A stretch of 64,000 bases of DNA. It comes from Diadema setosum (Eukaryota; Echinodermata; Echinoidea; Diadematoida; Diadematidae). The DNA lies in contig NC_092692.1 of NCBI RefSeq assembly GCF_964275005.1, forward strand, positions 10,335,643 to 10,399,642, given 5' to 3'. Shown in pieces: positions 23,716-37,000 of the stretch. Position numbers and translations under genes: made by a program. Numbering within the stretch: the first letter of the stretch is position 1; each line of letters opens with the position of its first letter. The notes beneath the pieces are model-generated. The model had not been told where the DNA came from and ran no database searches. It saw only the letters and a list, made by a program, of their open reading frames with translations.

Positions 23716-26039
23716 TTTGGCGACAATGAGGGCGTTTGTCGTATTGCGCAATTCGTGTGTGACATTGTGCATGTCGCACTCGTCCTGCAGTCAAAATTGT
23801 TTATAAACTATACGTTTCTTTTCCTAAACAATGAACAAGTAAATGCAAAGAGAACAAAGGAACAAAGTAAGAAACAATGCTATGAAGTTAGAATGTGTAC
23901 CTCAGATTTCATAGAAGTTGTGGATTGTATTACTACGTTAATAATCAGTATAAATCTTAAAATGTATAGGCCTATGTTACCATTAAGAATACAATGACCT
24001 TAGCTCTCAATACAAGAGCATGATCAAGTCGCATATAAGTAGTTCAGCACATCATGATTTTATGAAACGAAGCGTCGGACACGGATAATGATGGAAGACT
24101 GCAACTGCACCAACAGTTGCTGTTATTGATGTCAAAATAATAAAGCATACAATTATTTTCTCTGTGCTGTAAGGCTTTTATGTAATTCATAGCTGTGTAT
24201 CGGTGAATATATCAATCTTCAGGAACCAATTCTCTTCTCAAGCTTTATCTGCTGCCAATGTGGTAATCAGCTGTATAACCAGTTATGAATTGTAATGAAT
24301 TTCTAATTGTTGTTTTTTTAAGAAGGAGTATGAAAACATGTGGAAAATGCGAAAATCAGCTCACACTGGTTAAAATATTAGCATAATTATAATCTCTCAT
24401 TATCATTCATTGATTGTTATGCTATTTCAGCATACTATAGCTTTTTTAAGGTCATTTTGCTTGACAATACAAATCGTACTAACCACTCATTATCAAGTAC
24501 ACTACGATGATGGTCCACCGAAAATAAGTGTTACACAAACAGTTGAAATTTGGCTGATCTTTGATCCAGGAAACGATAGTCCGTTCTTTTTCTCCAGACA
24601 TTTAGAGTACACTGAGGGAGAAATGCATGCGTATATGATAAATAAAATTATCATTCAGTAGCAATTAATTTCAATACCAAGCCGCCATATCGTAATCACT
24701 CTGGCTTATACCCCTGGTCAAATGGAGACTCATGAGACATATAATATCTAAAATTATGCTTTCTTCAAAATGTTATATATAAGGAGAATGTTTGGTGTCC
24801 ATAGCGTAGACCAAGGATACACAATGCTGACATTTTCTTTTTGATTTTGCTTTCTTCGGTGAATTTAAAAGGCAACTTATAGATAGACCGAAGTAGGCCT
24901 GTGAATAAGAGGAAACCCTTTGAAGCTTTCCACCTTAAATGCTACCTGATGAATATTTTTTGTTCTTTCTATCTCTCGCTTCTTCTTCTTCTTTTTAGTG
25001 CATAAAAATTCTATCAAACTGTCTCTTGGTCCGTCTGCCTCTGACCCCAACTTCTGACGGACCCTTCCTCTTCATTTCCATGCGTTGCTTGATTCATGTT
25101 CGTTTCTTTTTCTAGCTCTCCGCCCTCTTGCGCCTCTTTCTTTGACTATAATTATGTTCATGTCTACAGGAAAATGAGTGGTGGATAATCACGTGAATAA
25201 TCAATTTTGAAAGAATGCATGCGCCCTGTTGCAAATCTTTCATTCAATATAGCATATTCGATAATAATAGAAATGTTGCCAGTTGTTCTAAACATCGCGA
25301 TTGCAATTCAAATTTCTATCACAATGGGGGGGAAACAGTCATTTTTCTATCACTGATTTTTTTTTCCATTATTACTTTTTCGAGTGGATTCAATTGCATG
25401 GGAACGTGAAATGCAGCGTCCACATGTTATGATGATAGTGATGTTTTAGAGAGAGGGAGAGGCAGTGAGAGGGAAGGAGGGGGAGAGAGCTCCAATAAAG
25501 GAGAAGACGGTATTCATACGCCATTTAAGTTGAATGGAATATATTCCGCCTGGCTCTCGCTGGTGTAAAATATTCAAAATATCGACTACTTCGAGGGACA
25601 AGGGTAGATCTATTTGCACAGACGGTGATTTCTCAACAGCACTCTGCTCCGAGACGAAGTCGAGAGGCACATTTATGGCCCATACACAATAATGATTATT
25701 GAGAAATCCCCGACTCAGGGCAAATAGGTTTAATCGTGACCCGAAAAGAAGCAGTCAGTATTTGTTTTATAAACCGCATTCCACTTAAGAGGAATTAAAA
25801 TGAAGTTGTCGTGGTTCCGATGGTAGAAGTATACATAAATTAGAATTAATTTCACAATGCGCAAAGTATCTACGCGCATCTTAAAAAACCGCTAGCTGAC
25901 AGTGCCGCGAAAACTACAATAGTGACAGGGCAGCTTTAGCCAATCAGAACCGAGTATTCATCAAATGAGGTATACACCGTTTTACCAAAAATGTGCTGCT
26001 CGAAAGAGCGCACGAAATAACTCCCAACCGAAATATTGA

Positions 26040-26387
26040 ATGCTTAGTTCTTATTACCAATCTCTTTTTCTTCTACAACATCAACTCAGATTGAGTGCAA
26101 TGCCGGTATATGCAATACCAGTTTGGTGTTCAGTCATTATGCTCGCCGTTTTCAGTGATATCAAATCTTATTTTTTAAGTGCATGTGCAGAAATCGATCT
26201 CGATAAGATCATTGATAAAATAGCATTAAAAGACAATGAGAGTGTAATTTTTAGAAACCAGCCTCATGCTTTGATACGTCCTCATCATGCTCATGTTGAT
26301 CTACATAGTTTTTTAAATTCATCGAAGAAAATGAAACCATTATGTCGCTATACAACAGCATTGGTAATTCACTGCATGCATATAATA
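26040..26387 (+). CDS. Candidate small secreted-protein ORF
   Basis: An ATG-started frame of 116 codons. An inner ATG at 26101 gives MPVYAIPVWCSVIMLAVFSD, which resembles a signal peptide, followed by a mixed-charge region (EIDLDKIIDKIALKDNESVI). A donor-like ACAGCATTG/GTAATT lies at 26361-26369. A CCAAT motif (AGCCAATCAG) lies about 100 nt upstream. Composition is AT-rich and no family is recognised, so it may be chance. Confidence 0.25.
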
Positions 26388-27539
26388 TAGCCTAAACTCC
26401 TCATCATCATATTTTAACTATACCTCCCCCGCTCTCTCTCTCAGACGAATGTGTTAAGCTGTGTTTTTTTTTTAATCTTTTATCATTTTTTCTTTCATCA
26501 GGAATAGGTCCTGTAATTACTTTCGTGTTATATATATATATATTCTTTTGTTATGATGCAAAACTAGAAAAATTTCTATAAACTAGGGCTCTATGAGAGG
26601 CTGAAGAGAAAGTAAAAAATGAGCAGAATTGTGCTTTATATTAGTTTTTTTTGCCAGCTAAAAATACAAATTCTACTTTGGCGAAAATGTTGTCGAAAGT
26701 GATACTAAAATCGCGAAAACCAAGAGTTGTTTGAGAGAGAATCACGCACGTATATGGAATAACTGAAGCTGCACGCTTTTTTTCTTTTTCCCCCCTTTTT
26801 CTCTCTCAAAAAGAGATGTATATATCATATCGTCATTAGCGAGTGACAGCAATAAACAACAACAACAACAACAAATCAAAAAAAAAAACAAAAACAAAAA
26901 CACAAAAAAAAAAAAACATACTCAGGGGCCGGGGCGGGGAGACTGGGAGGTTGCAGGCCCCAACACTTTCGCCTCGTCAAAATGAATAGATAAAAAACCC
27001 TCTCAACATCGTGAATTCAATTCCCAAAGATTCCGTCCTTCCCGTATAAAGGGTGGGTTGGTGGGGGGGGGGGGGAGGGGGTACATTACCTTGACTCCCA
27101 TGTCAGCAGTAGCAGCCCCACCCAACATTGGGAAAAAAAAAAAGTTCGACGGTCCCGGATATTAAATGTAATATGAAATATTGGGCATTTCGCTTTGTAG
27201 GGCCTACATGAGTTTTAACCATAACGATATTAGTACAAAATCTTGGAATAAAATCCATGACAAACTTAACCTGCTAACTGCATGCTGTTACTGAAAATAG
27301 AGATAGGCCTTCTTCTCCTGACCAGAAAAGCAGAGGAAAACGGGCATCTCAAGCTATCCAGTTTCCTCCTGAAAAGGAACAATGGTATGTAATATCTAGG
27401 GTATGTACTGATTTGGAGATGATTTTTCAGGGTGATTGATTCAGTTGGGTCTCTCAATGCACCGGTCGAGTTGCTTATGTCTTCACATGGTCGATGGGCG
27501 AGTTGTCTGATTACACCGGAAGTTATTTCTCATTTGTTT

Positions 27540-27622
27540 ACTGTACACAGTACTTGTACGTTGTTCTGCTACGTTTGACGGCTTCTGTGTTCTACGTGGC
27601 TGCTCAATCAATGTGCGAGAAG
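27540..27622 (+). promoter_or_regulatory. Possible 5' UTR exon end and promoter region of the MFSD13A-like gene
   Basis: A stretch with CpG sites ends in a good donor (GAGAAG/GTAAAT) at 27622. Spliced to an acceptor at 29444/29445 it would form a 5' leader. An ATG at 27611 in it would open a short upstream frame that is out of phase with the main start. Purely inferred; no transcript evidence. Confidence 0.3.
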
Positions 27623-28647
27623 GTAAATAAACAGCTTAATTTATCTAGTTATGGAGACTAAACTGATATTCAGAGCACCGTTTCTTCTTATTTTCCTCAA
27701 ACCTCCCTTCTCTTAGAGCTAAGCTTACGATTTCGCAACATTTTTCCTCTTCAAATATCGGATGCGATGCTGGAGCGACCGGGACCCTGCCTGGCTCCGG
27801 CCCTGGCCCTGGCTGGCTGGTCAAACGTTCGGTCACTGAATGATGCGTGTGCCCTGTAGTCCCATTCATATGTATTCACCGAATGAATTTCAATCGTTGT
27901 TCTACAGTTCATATTCACTGTGACCTTGCCCTTACTTCGCCCCATTTGCCATTTCGAGTAATTTTGTCTCTGGGATGGAGGTCAGACATCTAAGACTGCT
28001 TGCTAGTTATGTGAGATTGGCATAATTAACTCGTTCCGTTCCATATGTACCGGTATATATGGAATTGGAAACCTGGTGTCCTCGCCTCGGTCTCTCTGAC
28101 CGGCTCTCTGGCCTCTTAAATAACTTGCTAACGTTAGGCTCTAGACTCTAACGTTAGAAGCTATCCTTTAATTGCTTGGGACTGGGTTGAGGTTTCAAAA
28201 TTCAGTAACATTAACATTTTAACACTTAACAGTATCACTAGTATGGAGTGGTTGTTGTTTTTGTATTTAAGGCGCGTCATTCAGATATGAATATTTGGGC
28301 CTTTTAGTGTTTATCTTTATAATATCATTATTTTACATATAATTAATTTCTCAAAACATAAACTTTTTACAATTATTTTTATGTGCCCTATGTGTCTCCT
28401 GTTATACCGTTGGGGCAAATAAGTTCTGGTGCATGCTGATGGCAAACTCTGATCAGCCTGGCTCGTTATTTTACATTGAGCAGGCTTCACTCGGTCGCGC
28501 ACACAGACCTAACGTTAGATCCCTCATTTGCCGCACTCAGGACCCTCTGCCCAACGCATATGTGGGTTAATTGCCCCAGTGGCAGTGCTTTCAGTCGTCT
28601 TCTCTTCATGTTCATGTTGACTGTTGTAATTAGCAAATTTCTCATTT

Positions 28648-29047
28648 TAAAGGGACTGTACAGTACTGGTTGAGGTGGGGATTCATGTTTTGAACATTCC
28701 TAAAGTGAGATAATGAGAAACCTCTTATGAAATATGAAAGAGCAGGTAATTTCATTAAGAAGAACTCAACGTTTGAATACTTGAAGAAAATTGATTTTCA
28801 AATGGCTGAGATATCAAAAAAAAAAGTGATAATAATAAAGGGTGACAGGCCACGCTTTAGGATCTCTTTGTTTCACCTTGTTTCTGGATATCTCGGCCAT
28901 TTCAAAACCGATTTTCATCAAATAAAATTTTGATACCCCTTAGAAATGTTGCATGCTCTTTGACATCTCATAGAGTGGTTTCTGAATATCTCGCAAAACA
29001 TTAAAAGCTAAATCCTCACCTCGACCAGAACTGTACACACCCTTTAA
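28648..29047. mobile_element. Complete foldback MITE flanked by TTAA
   Basis: 400 bp with ends TTAAAGGGACTGTACAGT and CTGTACACACCCTTTAA. The two arms are inverted copies over almost their full length (ATTTCAAAACCGATTTTCAT against ATTGATTTTCAAATGGCTGA). TTAA at both ends is the target preference of piggyBac and Kolobok elements. It has no ORF. The element at 40677-41066 is a second copy in opposite orientation. Confidence 0.75.
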
Positions 29048-29466
29048 AGCCAGGCTAGATGTGGAACCTACATGTAACTTACACTTAGTTTAGGTGATGA
29101 CTGATGTAGCGCTCAAAATTAAATTGCTAGAAGAAATTAAAAATTAATATTATAAGTATTACTATGTAGACACAGCCATATTTCAAATTGCATGCTTCTG
29201 GCATGCACCTAAATACAAGTAAATTTATATGTATTTCTAGAACAAAGTACTACAAAGGAGCAATCCGCACATTCACTTAAGAATCAATTAGACTAGGCAC
29301 CCTTATTGTTGCAATGTGCCTAATGGTCTTCTGAAGAAATGAATGTGATGTGAAAACCTAATCTCCCCCATCCTTTGTATTTGAATTATGTATGTATGTA
29401 TGTGAATAATTTTATTGTCTATTAAATCATTACCATGGCAACAGGTGAATCTTCTGGCTGTCCAGG

Positions 29467-30372
29467 ATGCGGCAACTCGTGAACAGGAATGCCTTTGCGT
29501 ATTCCATGACCTCACTGGCAGCAGTTCTCATGAACTCTGTCTTCCGCTTCTACTATGTACACCTCTTCACGGAACACTACCACATTTCGGAGACATGGTT
29601 TCACACGGCCCAGGTCATATACATGATCTGGAATGCTGTCAATGATCCACTCTTTGCCTACTGGCAGGACAACTCGAGCTTCAAAGCCTTCCGGTCCCGA
29701 CGGCACTCCATCATGTACGGGGCCCCGATCTTTGCGGTGTGCTTCCTCCTGCCATGGTTCCCATGGAAACACTACGAGGCCAATGAGTGGATGATCGGTG
29801 TCCACCTCACAGTGTCCTTGTGCTGCTATGACGCCCTCTTCACATTCGTTCTACTGGCGCACTGTGCCCTGTATGCAGAAATATCCACCCACCATGAGGA
29901 TAGGCTCAGACTCACAAGATATGCCCAGGTGGCCTCTCTTCTTGGTTCTACTTCCGTGCTTGTCAGCGAATTTGTCTCTGATAATTTGAACAACTTCCAT
30001 TCATTCCAGCTGTGGTGTGTAGTGGTCGCATTTTTCAGCTGGGCAGCCATGAACTACACAGGGCAGCATGTGCGGACGCGCTTCGAACTTCAGCCGCAGG
30101 TCCAAGAAGATGAGGGAAAACTAAATATGGAGAAGAAATCAATCGGGCACGCTAAGCAGACAGGCTCAGTTGCATTGTCCTTTGACCAGGCCAAACAAAT
30201 TATCTGCAATCGGAACTTCTTGATTTTTGTCTTCACCAACTTCTGCCAAATTCTTCACATGGAATATGGAGCAAATTTTCTCTCAGCCTTTGTCACCCAG
30301 CTCATTCCAGAATCTGACCTTTCACACTTCTTCAGAAAAGCCCTGTTTGGTTCAACATTCATCCTACCACAG
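29467..30372 (+). CDS. MFSD13A: MFSD13A-like exon A: N-terminal half
   Basis: 302 codons starting MRQLVNRNAFAYSMTSLAAV; holds about seven hydrophobic segments and the hydrophilic central loop (QVQEDEGKLNMEKKSIGHAK). Ends ILPQ at donor CACAG/GTAATT, phase 0. Its GC content is clearly above the surrounding intergenic DNA. Confidence 0.92.
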
Positions 30373-33346
30373 GTAATTGATCCCAGAGTCTTTGTAGTGA
30401 GTCTGTGGCTGAACTTTTGATCTTGCACAATTGAATACTAGTAGCTTTTTACAGTGTGACTGTCAGTCATCCGTCAGAGCAAGAAACCAAGAATTTAACA
30501 TTTGAATTTGTGTGAAAATGTTTTATTCGTCATTAAAATCATGAAACAAAATAAGGAATTAAACTCCATATGTTAGGACCTCTGGAAGTGCTGTTACAGC
30601 TGTGACTTATCATATTGACACTCCATGCAGGTATCAGTTCTTGAGTTATCAATTTATAATGGCTGTCATATAGCATTTCATGGAAACAAATGGATGCTCA
30701 GTTACACGGGTCAGTATGGACAGAATATGTGTAGTATATTTGAATGTAAAGGCTTTTACATATATGCTTGGCCCAGTTTGCAAGGTTGATTAGCAGCAAC
30801 CTTTCGTGTCCTCTGTGGATACCCTAAGTGTTATTTCCTTGTGTCATCTTTCAGCTCCTTGTCCTGTTTCTGAGCACTTTCGTGTCCCGGTTTGGATACT
30901 ACCAAGTCATCAGGGTGTCTCTCCTCGTCAAGATCTTCTCTGCCTTACTGATGTTGATCATCGGTTCCCACCACACCCATATCATGGTCTTCTTCTTTCT
31001 TGTCGACAGGTGAGTCTTGCCTGTCGCTCTGATTTAACAGAATCTACGTAGCTGAAGTCACAGAATCAGCCATTTAGTGAAATGAGAAATGGGAGAAAGC
31101 CTTGGATAGGAACAATGTTGGACCGTTGAAAACATTTTAAAAAGTCTTATAAATGTTAAGAAAAAATTAAAAGATGTAATCCATTTAAATCCATACACAA
31201 GGTGTAATCTTTTTCATAATTCATTCTTATATTTCTATATGATGGAAGCAGTAGTGTTGTGCATGTCATACTTATGTTATGCTCAGAAAAGGCATTTATA
31301 CCAAGGAGCTTTAGATACACAGTGCCAAGAATATGGGGTCACCATAGCTTTTCTTGGTAAGAAATGTTGAAATTTTGCAAATAAAGAAGACTTAATTTTG
31401 CAGTTTCATGAGTGTGTAGCCATTGATAATTTCTTTGTTCCCCAGTTGCATTAAGTATGAAATAAGCCATTGTTGCATTATTATGATAAATCATTGTCAT
31501 TTTCTCATCGTTATTTTTGTTGTTATTATTATTATTATTATTATTATTGTTATTATTATTGTTATTGTTATCATTATTATTATTATTTTGTGTGTGTGTG
31601 TGTGTGTGGAAGCAAAGGGAATCATTTCCTAGATGGAACAGAGAATATATCGCATGTGCTGACATCTGAATCTTATTGTTCACACTGTATATAGTCGGTT
31701 GTTTTAAGGCATATGACTGCAATGTATGCGATTTCAGGAGAATGATTAAGTAGGCTTTATGTTCCGTCTTGTATGTATTATGAAAATCTTCCCCCAACAG
31801 GAAACAAAAACTGTTTAATGTTCCTGTGGCTGTTGCAGGCGTCTGAGGTGCAATTGTTGGAACCAGAGGAGGGAAGATGGGGAGGGAGGGGGCAGGCTCC
31901 TCCTGTTTCTGAATTTGATGGAATCAAATATATATTTTTATGTGAAATATTTATCCCCCCCCCCCCAAAATACACAGGAGCCTTCCTGATGCCATCTTCA
32001 GCTTCTTCAACCTCTCCCTCTCTGATATCATCGATGAGGATCAAGAAAAGTTTAGAAGACTGTGAGTTCCTCGGATATGATCGCATGGCTCTTTGATTCT
32101 AGATTCTGAATGTTTGTGCTCTGAATGTAACAGTGTGTCAGGATATGTTGACATTGCACTTCCTTTAATAAGTCATTGACAAATCTCTAGTTAATGTCCT
32201 TACTGCTTCCCATATGGAAGAATTGCAGCACTCCCATAACTTATTTAGATTGATATTAATAAGTGAATTGAAATCAGATTAACGGAATGTAGAGTTTTCA
32301 TCAAAATCTGACATACAAGAATTTTAAACTTTCAAACATGCAGTTTGGAAGACTGTAGTTATTCAATCACTATTTGTTTTCTTGTTTTTGGAATGTTCAT
32401 AAAAGCTGAGTGAGGCTGCATCTGTTAATGCTACTTTGCACTTCTTAAATCTGCCTTAAAAGTATGTGATGAGCATACTGCTTCAGTGAACATTCCCATA
32501 AGATGCTGTACATGTAGGAAAACCAAACTTACTGCTCCAGTGACCATCTCTCTTTAAATGTTGCTCTATGGATGAGAAGTCTGCCTTGAGCCATAAGTCC
32601 AAACTTACTACTCCAGCGAGTATCACTTCAAGTTGTGTTACACCTGGGAACCTCAAGTGGTTAAAAGGTGAATATGGTAGCATTGTTGTAGATTGCAGAA
32701 AACTGAGGTGTGCTCCAAAACTGAACACTCCATGGAGATTTTAGCCATTAGCATTATTTTGGAATTTCAAATTCATCCTATAGAATCTACAATTCAGTTT
32801 GTAATCTTATCTAACCTAATCTTCATGAGATCTCTAGTTTTTGTTTTCTTGTATGATTGTTAAACCTTGGTAGAGTATATTAGTGGTACTTGTAGTTACC
32901 TTCTTTAACCAAGGGTATCTTTCAAGGTGGTTTAGAGAAATGGGCTGATGTAAACATTTGTCATGGGACAGCAGATGTAATGATCTCATACAAATTGAGT
33001 GAAAAGGTCTCCATGACAACAGTGATATTGAAATGTTTGTTTGATTTCCCATTTGTACTTGCCCAGGAGCCCGCTGTCCTCAAGTGTGTTTGGCTATAAT
33101 GCCCTCTTCACCAAGCCAGCCTCCTCCCTAGCTCCCATGGCCATTCTCACCATCCTCAACAGGTACGGCTACCAGGATCTACAGGAGGAGAAGCTCTCCC
33201 TCGGGGACACCATCGAGCTCCGGGGCATCATGTTCTGGATCGCCTGCCTCGTTCCCATGGCGATCGGCACCTTGCAGCTCCTCGTGTGGCAGGGCTACAG
33301 TCTGCGCAGCAGCCACGTCATCGTCGCCAAGCATGTGGAATCGTAG
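29467..33346 (+). CDS. MFSD13A: MFSD13A/TMEM180-like multi-pass membrane protein (4 coding exons, complete)
   Basis: A 474-residue polytopic protein assigned to the TMEM180/MFSD13A group of the major facilitator superfamily (MFS_2, related to cation-coupled sugar symporters). Its substrate is not established in any animal. Exons 29467-30372, 30855-31009, 31978-32061 and 33067-33346 join with consistent phases (0, 2, 2). Shared landmarks with the human protein: an N-terminal helix followed by FRFYYVHLF, WNAVNDPLFAYWQD (human LWNSLNDPLFGWLSD), CCYDALFTFVLLAH (human CLYDGFLTLVDLHH), the HTHIMVFFFLVDR segment, LSDIIDEDQEKFRR (human VTDLVDEDLVLNHR) and a KPASSLAP loop. The ATG at 29467 is supported by an in-frame TGA at 29446-29448 in the same presumed exon. 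About 40 residues shorter than human, mainly in the central loop and C-tail. Divergently oriented from eRF3. Confidence 0.9.
30855..31009 (+). CDS. MFSD13A: MFSD13A-like exon B
   Basis: Begins LLVLFLSTFVSRFGYYQVIR and ends HHTHIMVFFFLVDR; two hydrophobic helices. Acceptor TTTCAG/CTCCTT, donor GACAG/GTGAGT, phase 0 in and 2 out. Confidence 0.91.
31517..31606. repeat. ATT microsatellite and GT run
   Basis: Interrupted (ATT)n at about 31520-31587, then (TG)n at 31588-31608, inside an intron of the MFSD13A-like gene. Confidence 0.9.
31978..32061 (+). CDS. MFSD13A: MFSD13A-like exon C
   Basis: 84 nt encoding RSLPDAIFSFFNLSLSDIID then EDQEKFRR; aligns with the human loop containing VTDLVDEDLVLNHR. 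Acceptor TACACAG/GAGCC after a run of C, donor GACT/GTGAGT; phase 2 in and out. Confidence 0.85.
33067..33346 (+). CDS. MFSD13A: MFSD13A-like exon D: C-terminus and stop
   Basis: Encodes LSPLSSSVFGYNALFTKPAS through the last hydrophobic helix (IMFWIACLVPMAIGTLQLLV) and ends HVIVAKHVES with TAG at 33344-33346. Acceptor GCCCAG/GAGCC, phase 2 in. Confidence 0.91.
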
Positions 33347-33774
33347 GGTTCCTGTAAGAAGCTGTCGATGAGAGTAAAGCAGATCAAACAGAGAAACAAG
33401 CAACATGTGTAGCTGTAAGTTAGGATTCAGAGCGAGGTGTGTGGACATTTTTGCTAATGTTGCGCTCAGCTGAATTAATACAAGAAGTAGAATATGAAAA
33501 TATTGAAATATGCACAGAACTACTCTCATCCTGGATCCTGTAGGCAAAATCTGAAATTAGGCCATTATGAAAATATTGATTGTGCATGCCAAAAATATCC
33601 AGTTTTACAGCAATGTATTCATTTTACACCATTGCAGAGAACCTTTTAAACAGTAATTTCAGCATGTGGTCAAGGAATGGCAGGTGTACACTATCATGTT
33701 TTACTCATAAATTGTCAAATGCTGTAATTTTTTCCCTTCTCAACTGATATGATGACTTAATAGTTCCTGAGCAA

Positions 33775-33780
33775 AATAAA
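33775..33780 (+). terminator. Possible poly(A) signal for the MFSD13A-like gene
   Basis: AATAAA 429 nt after the stop codon, followed at once by an A/G-rich run. A later candidate exists at about 39449, so a long 3' UTR remains possible. Confidence 0.35.
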
Positions 33781-33890
33781 AAAGAAAAAAGAAAAAAGAA
33801 GGGGGAGTGCTGCCATGAAATACAAGTGTATATTTTTCCCCCTCACTTCCGATACTTTCACTGAACATCATGAAAAAAAAAGACATCTGC

Positions 33891-34070
33891 ACTGTAAAAG
33901 TGGAAATTTTCTCGCATTTGGTGCGACATGAACGTATCGCAAAAATAAAAGCATGCGATTTGTTTTGCTTGTCATTGTATGCAATACCGTGTGTTTTGAT
34001 TCCGTAGAATTAAATTAATCTTATGTGGCCAAATGTTAAGAATTGTGCAAAAATTTCCCCTTCTACATTG
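33891..34070. mobile_element. Short palindromic TIR element, GTAAAAGTGG family
   Basis: Ends ACTGTAAAAGTGGAAATTTT and AAATTTCCCCTTCTACATTG are imperfect inverted copies; shares the TIR and length of 11966-12173. Probably in the 3' flank of the MFSD13A-like gene. Confidence 0.55.
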
Positions 34071-37000
34071 TATTTGATAAACATATAATATTGGTAATGC
34101 TCAGTTAGAGTCAGTGTATGACATAGACTCTGGGTGAGACATGCCATCGTTCTTGGCATGCATTTATTTATTTATTTTTTTATTTTTTTTTTTGATAACA
34201 TGTTAAACCTGGTCAAGAAGTGTGCTGATAGTAATTAATCCTGTTTTAGTTTATGTTACAGTGGCTGCTGTGTGCATTCCCCATAATGAATGAACCACTG
34301 TGTAATTTTAAAATACATGTACTGCATATTAATATACATGGCTTGCAACTGGTGGTGTGCTATATACTATTTATTTGTGACTGCTAATTCCTTTTTTCCC
34401 CAAGTTTACTTGCACCTAGGTGTATGTTCACTTTGCAATGATGTGCATTAATGCATGCCTGAACAAATATCTTGAAAAAATACCGACTGAGAAAGAATGT
34501 TGGTATTTAAATCCAATATTTGTTTATGTTTGTCTCTGGTATTGTTAAATATCATTGCATTTGTATGTCAGTTCATCATCGGAAAATTGTATTTTGCCAC
34601 GTGTCTTCCAAATCATCTTTGGCCTGATGATGACAGTTGATATTAAAAAAAGAATTCATTGCAATAAGCTTATAAATGTTTCCCACGATTTTCATCAATG
34701 TACAATGCACTCCCATTATTACGAAGTTCATGGGACCGGCATTTTTTTGTCTATCATTTAGATATTGAAATTTTGTTATAGCTGAACAGTAAAGTACATA
34801 GAGATATATAAATGATGATTTTGAGTCCTGAATTTTTATGCCTCCGCCTGAAGGGTGCTGAAGGCATTATTGTATTGTAAGTTTTATAATGTTAAAATGA
34901 AAATGGATTTCATTATAACCGTGCTCCTTATAACGGGAGTGCCCTGTAGTGCACTGTAGTACACTTTATACTCCATAGCAGTGCAAAGTTGCTGTCATGG
35001 AAGTGACCAGTGTCCATAGCTGGTCCTTCTGTGTGCATTATGTACACAATAATGCTTTTGTCAAACTGAGCCATTGTTATTGATTGATTGTATAGACACA
35101 TGTGCATGTTTGCTTTTGAATCAGACATATAGATGCTAGTATGTCTTGTGCATTTTTATTTTGTGTGTGTGTCTCGCATATTTCTTACCAGGTTCTTCAA
35201 CCATTATTGTAACCTTCAACTCATCATTGTGACTACCGGGTATTCATATGTTTTGTTTATCATGTCCTAGATGCAATGTGTTATAGAGCCTTGAGAAGGA
35301 TTTTTGTTTTGTTTTGTTTTATTTTGAATTGTATCATTGGGTTGTGAGGAAACTGACTAGTAGAAATTTCTCCTGAAAACCTGGATTGTAAAAAAAATGC
35401 TTGTTTGAGATTTATAGCATAATAATTTGGGTCTTTATATGAACGATCTCTTTCAATGAACATGAAGATTTTATTTTTGTGCAAGTGAGATTACTTTAAA
35501 TGTTGAATTCATGAATATATAGAACTATATATTTTGTATTTTTAAGGAAATTACCATTTCTTTAATGGAAGCTTTTGTTTTGTAGTCTGGTCTTCCTGTT
35601 GTAAGGGAGTACAGATTTTAAATCCCTACTTCACCCTATTCCAGAAGTGTATATAGCCAAATCACAAAAATGAAGTTGCTTTGATTTGTTCATTACCTTT
35701 ATACACCTTGCCTGAATTGAGATTATGTTTTCTATTCTTTCCCGTCCTCTGTGATGATATGAAGGGAAAATATTTCAAGCTGTCATAGAGTGACTACATG
35801 GTATGTCAGGACACATTGTGGCCAGTGTTTAGTGGCAGTGTACATTCCAATGCTGGGAATCAGACTTCCTGTGACATGCATTGAGCCAAATAACCAATAG
35901 CTCACGAGGACTTTGTAAGAACATTTGATATGCCACTGCTGGCACCATTCAGGAGAAAGTTCGCACATGGTGAAGAGGGATATGCACAAATCTGTTTTCA
36001 TATTGATGGAAGTGAGATGAAATCTATGTAAAGGCATGCTCAAAACTTATATATTCATACATGTACAGATTTTTGCATGTTTCTTTATTAATCCTTAATC
36101 CTTAATCCTAAGATTGCAATCTCACAGTCCTAGTGAATGAAGGCGTCTCTTATAGAGGCAAAAGGAATGTGACAAGGACAAAAAAAAATGCACACTTACT
36201 TGTTTTGATGGGGAGGAAGGATATATTTTACCTATTTTCACAGCATATTTTATTTGGGGCTTTCCCTTGAACTGGTCTCTCTATATGGCATTTTAGTTCG
36301 GCAAGTTTGTCTTCATTTCATGCAGGGGCCTACAATATAATATACTTGTTGGATAGCTGCCAAGGTAAAAGGCCACTAGTTAAAATGAAGAATCAACACA
36401 CTGAATTCAATGTTTGCGTACTGTATACATGATAGCAGAATAACATTTGCTGCTATTTGTCTGCAGTCTGACAGAATATAAGGCATTACTTGTGCCTATT
36501 GTAGCAAATTGATGCTCCTTCTAAAGGAAGCACCACAGAAAATTTATTAGTGAAAAGAATGCTTAAATTTAAATTCTGCTTGAATGTAGGATATTTGCTC
36601 TGTGTGTTGTATCAAAGTGGTATTGCTTTTGAGCAAAACACCACAAGGAATTCATTTGCTTGAGAGTGCTTGGATGGAGAATACATGCAGTAAACAGAGT
36701 ATAGTAGTATCTCAGCTAAGAGGTTGCAATTCAGAGAAAGAAATAGCTGTCCTTAACTTGGTGCAGAGATGCCTGTCATTGCATTTTATTGCAGTATTTT
36801 GTACTGTTTTATACTGTCTTGTTTGCGGGAAACTACTGTCCCCCCCCCCCCAAATTGTTTTACTACACATATATATTGCAGGAAATGTGCAAATACTGTT
36901 TTCCCACCATATATATGCTTTTTCTACTCTCAGAGTCAGCTCTGTAATATTTTGTACTAGGTTGGCATCCTTGATATATTTTTGCTGAAGTTGGTCACTC

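Larger units (their letters stand above)
23478..29466. other. Divergent intergenic region between eRF3 and the MFSD13A-like gene
   Basis: Besides the CRE, the weak secreted ORF and the possible 5' exon listed separately, this is AT-rich DNA with a poly-G run at 27063-27073 and short A runs. One complete foldback element lies at 28648-29047. No other gene is seen. Confidence 0.55.

Noticed and set aside
25446-25670. 74-codon minus-strand ORF as a divergent partner of the 26040 ORF
   Set aside because: It begins at GTG and not ATG, and shows no signal or domain.
31339-31797. 152-codon minus-strand ORF with an Asn run
   Set aside because: Reading through the ATT/GT microsatellite in an intron of the plus-strand transporter gene.
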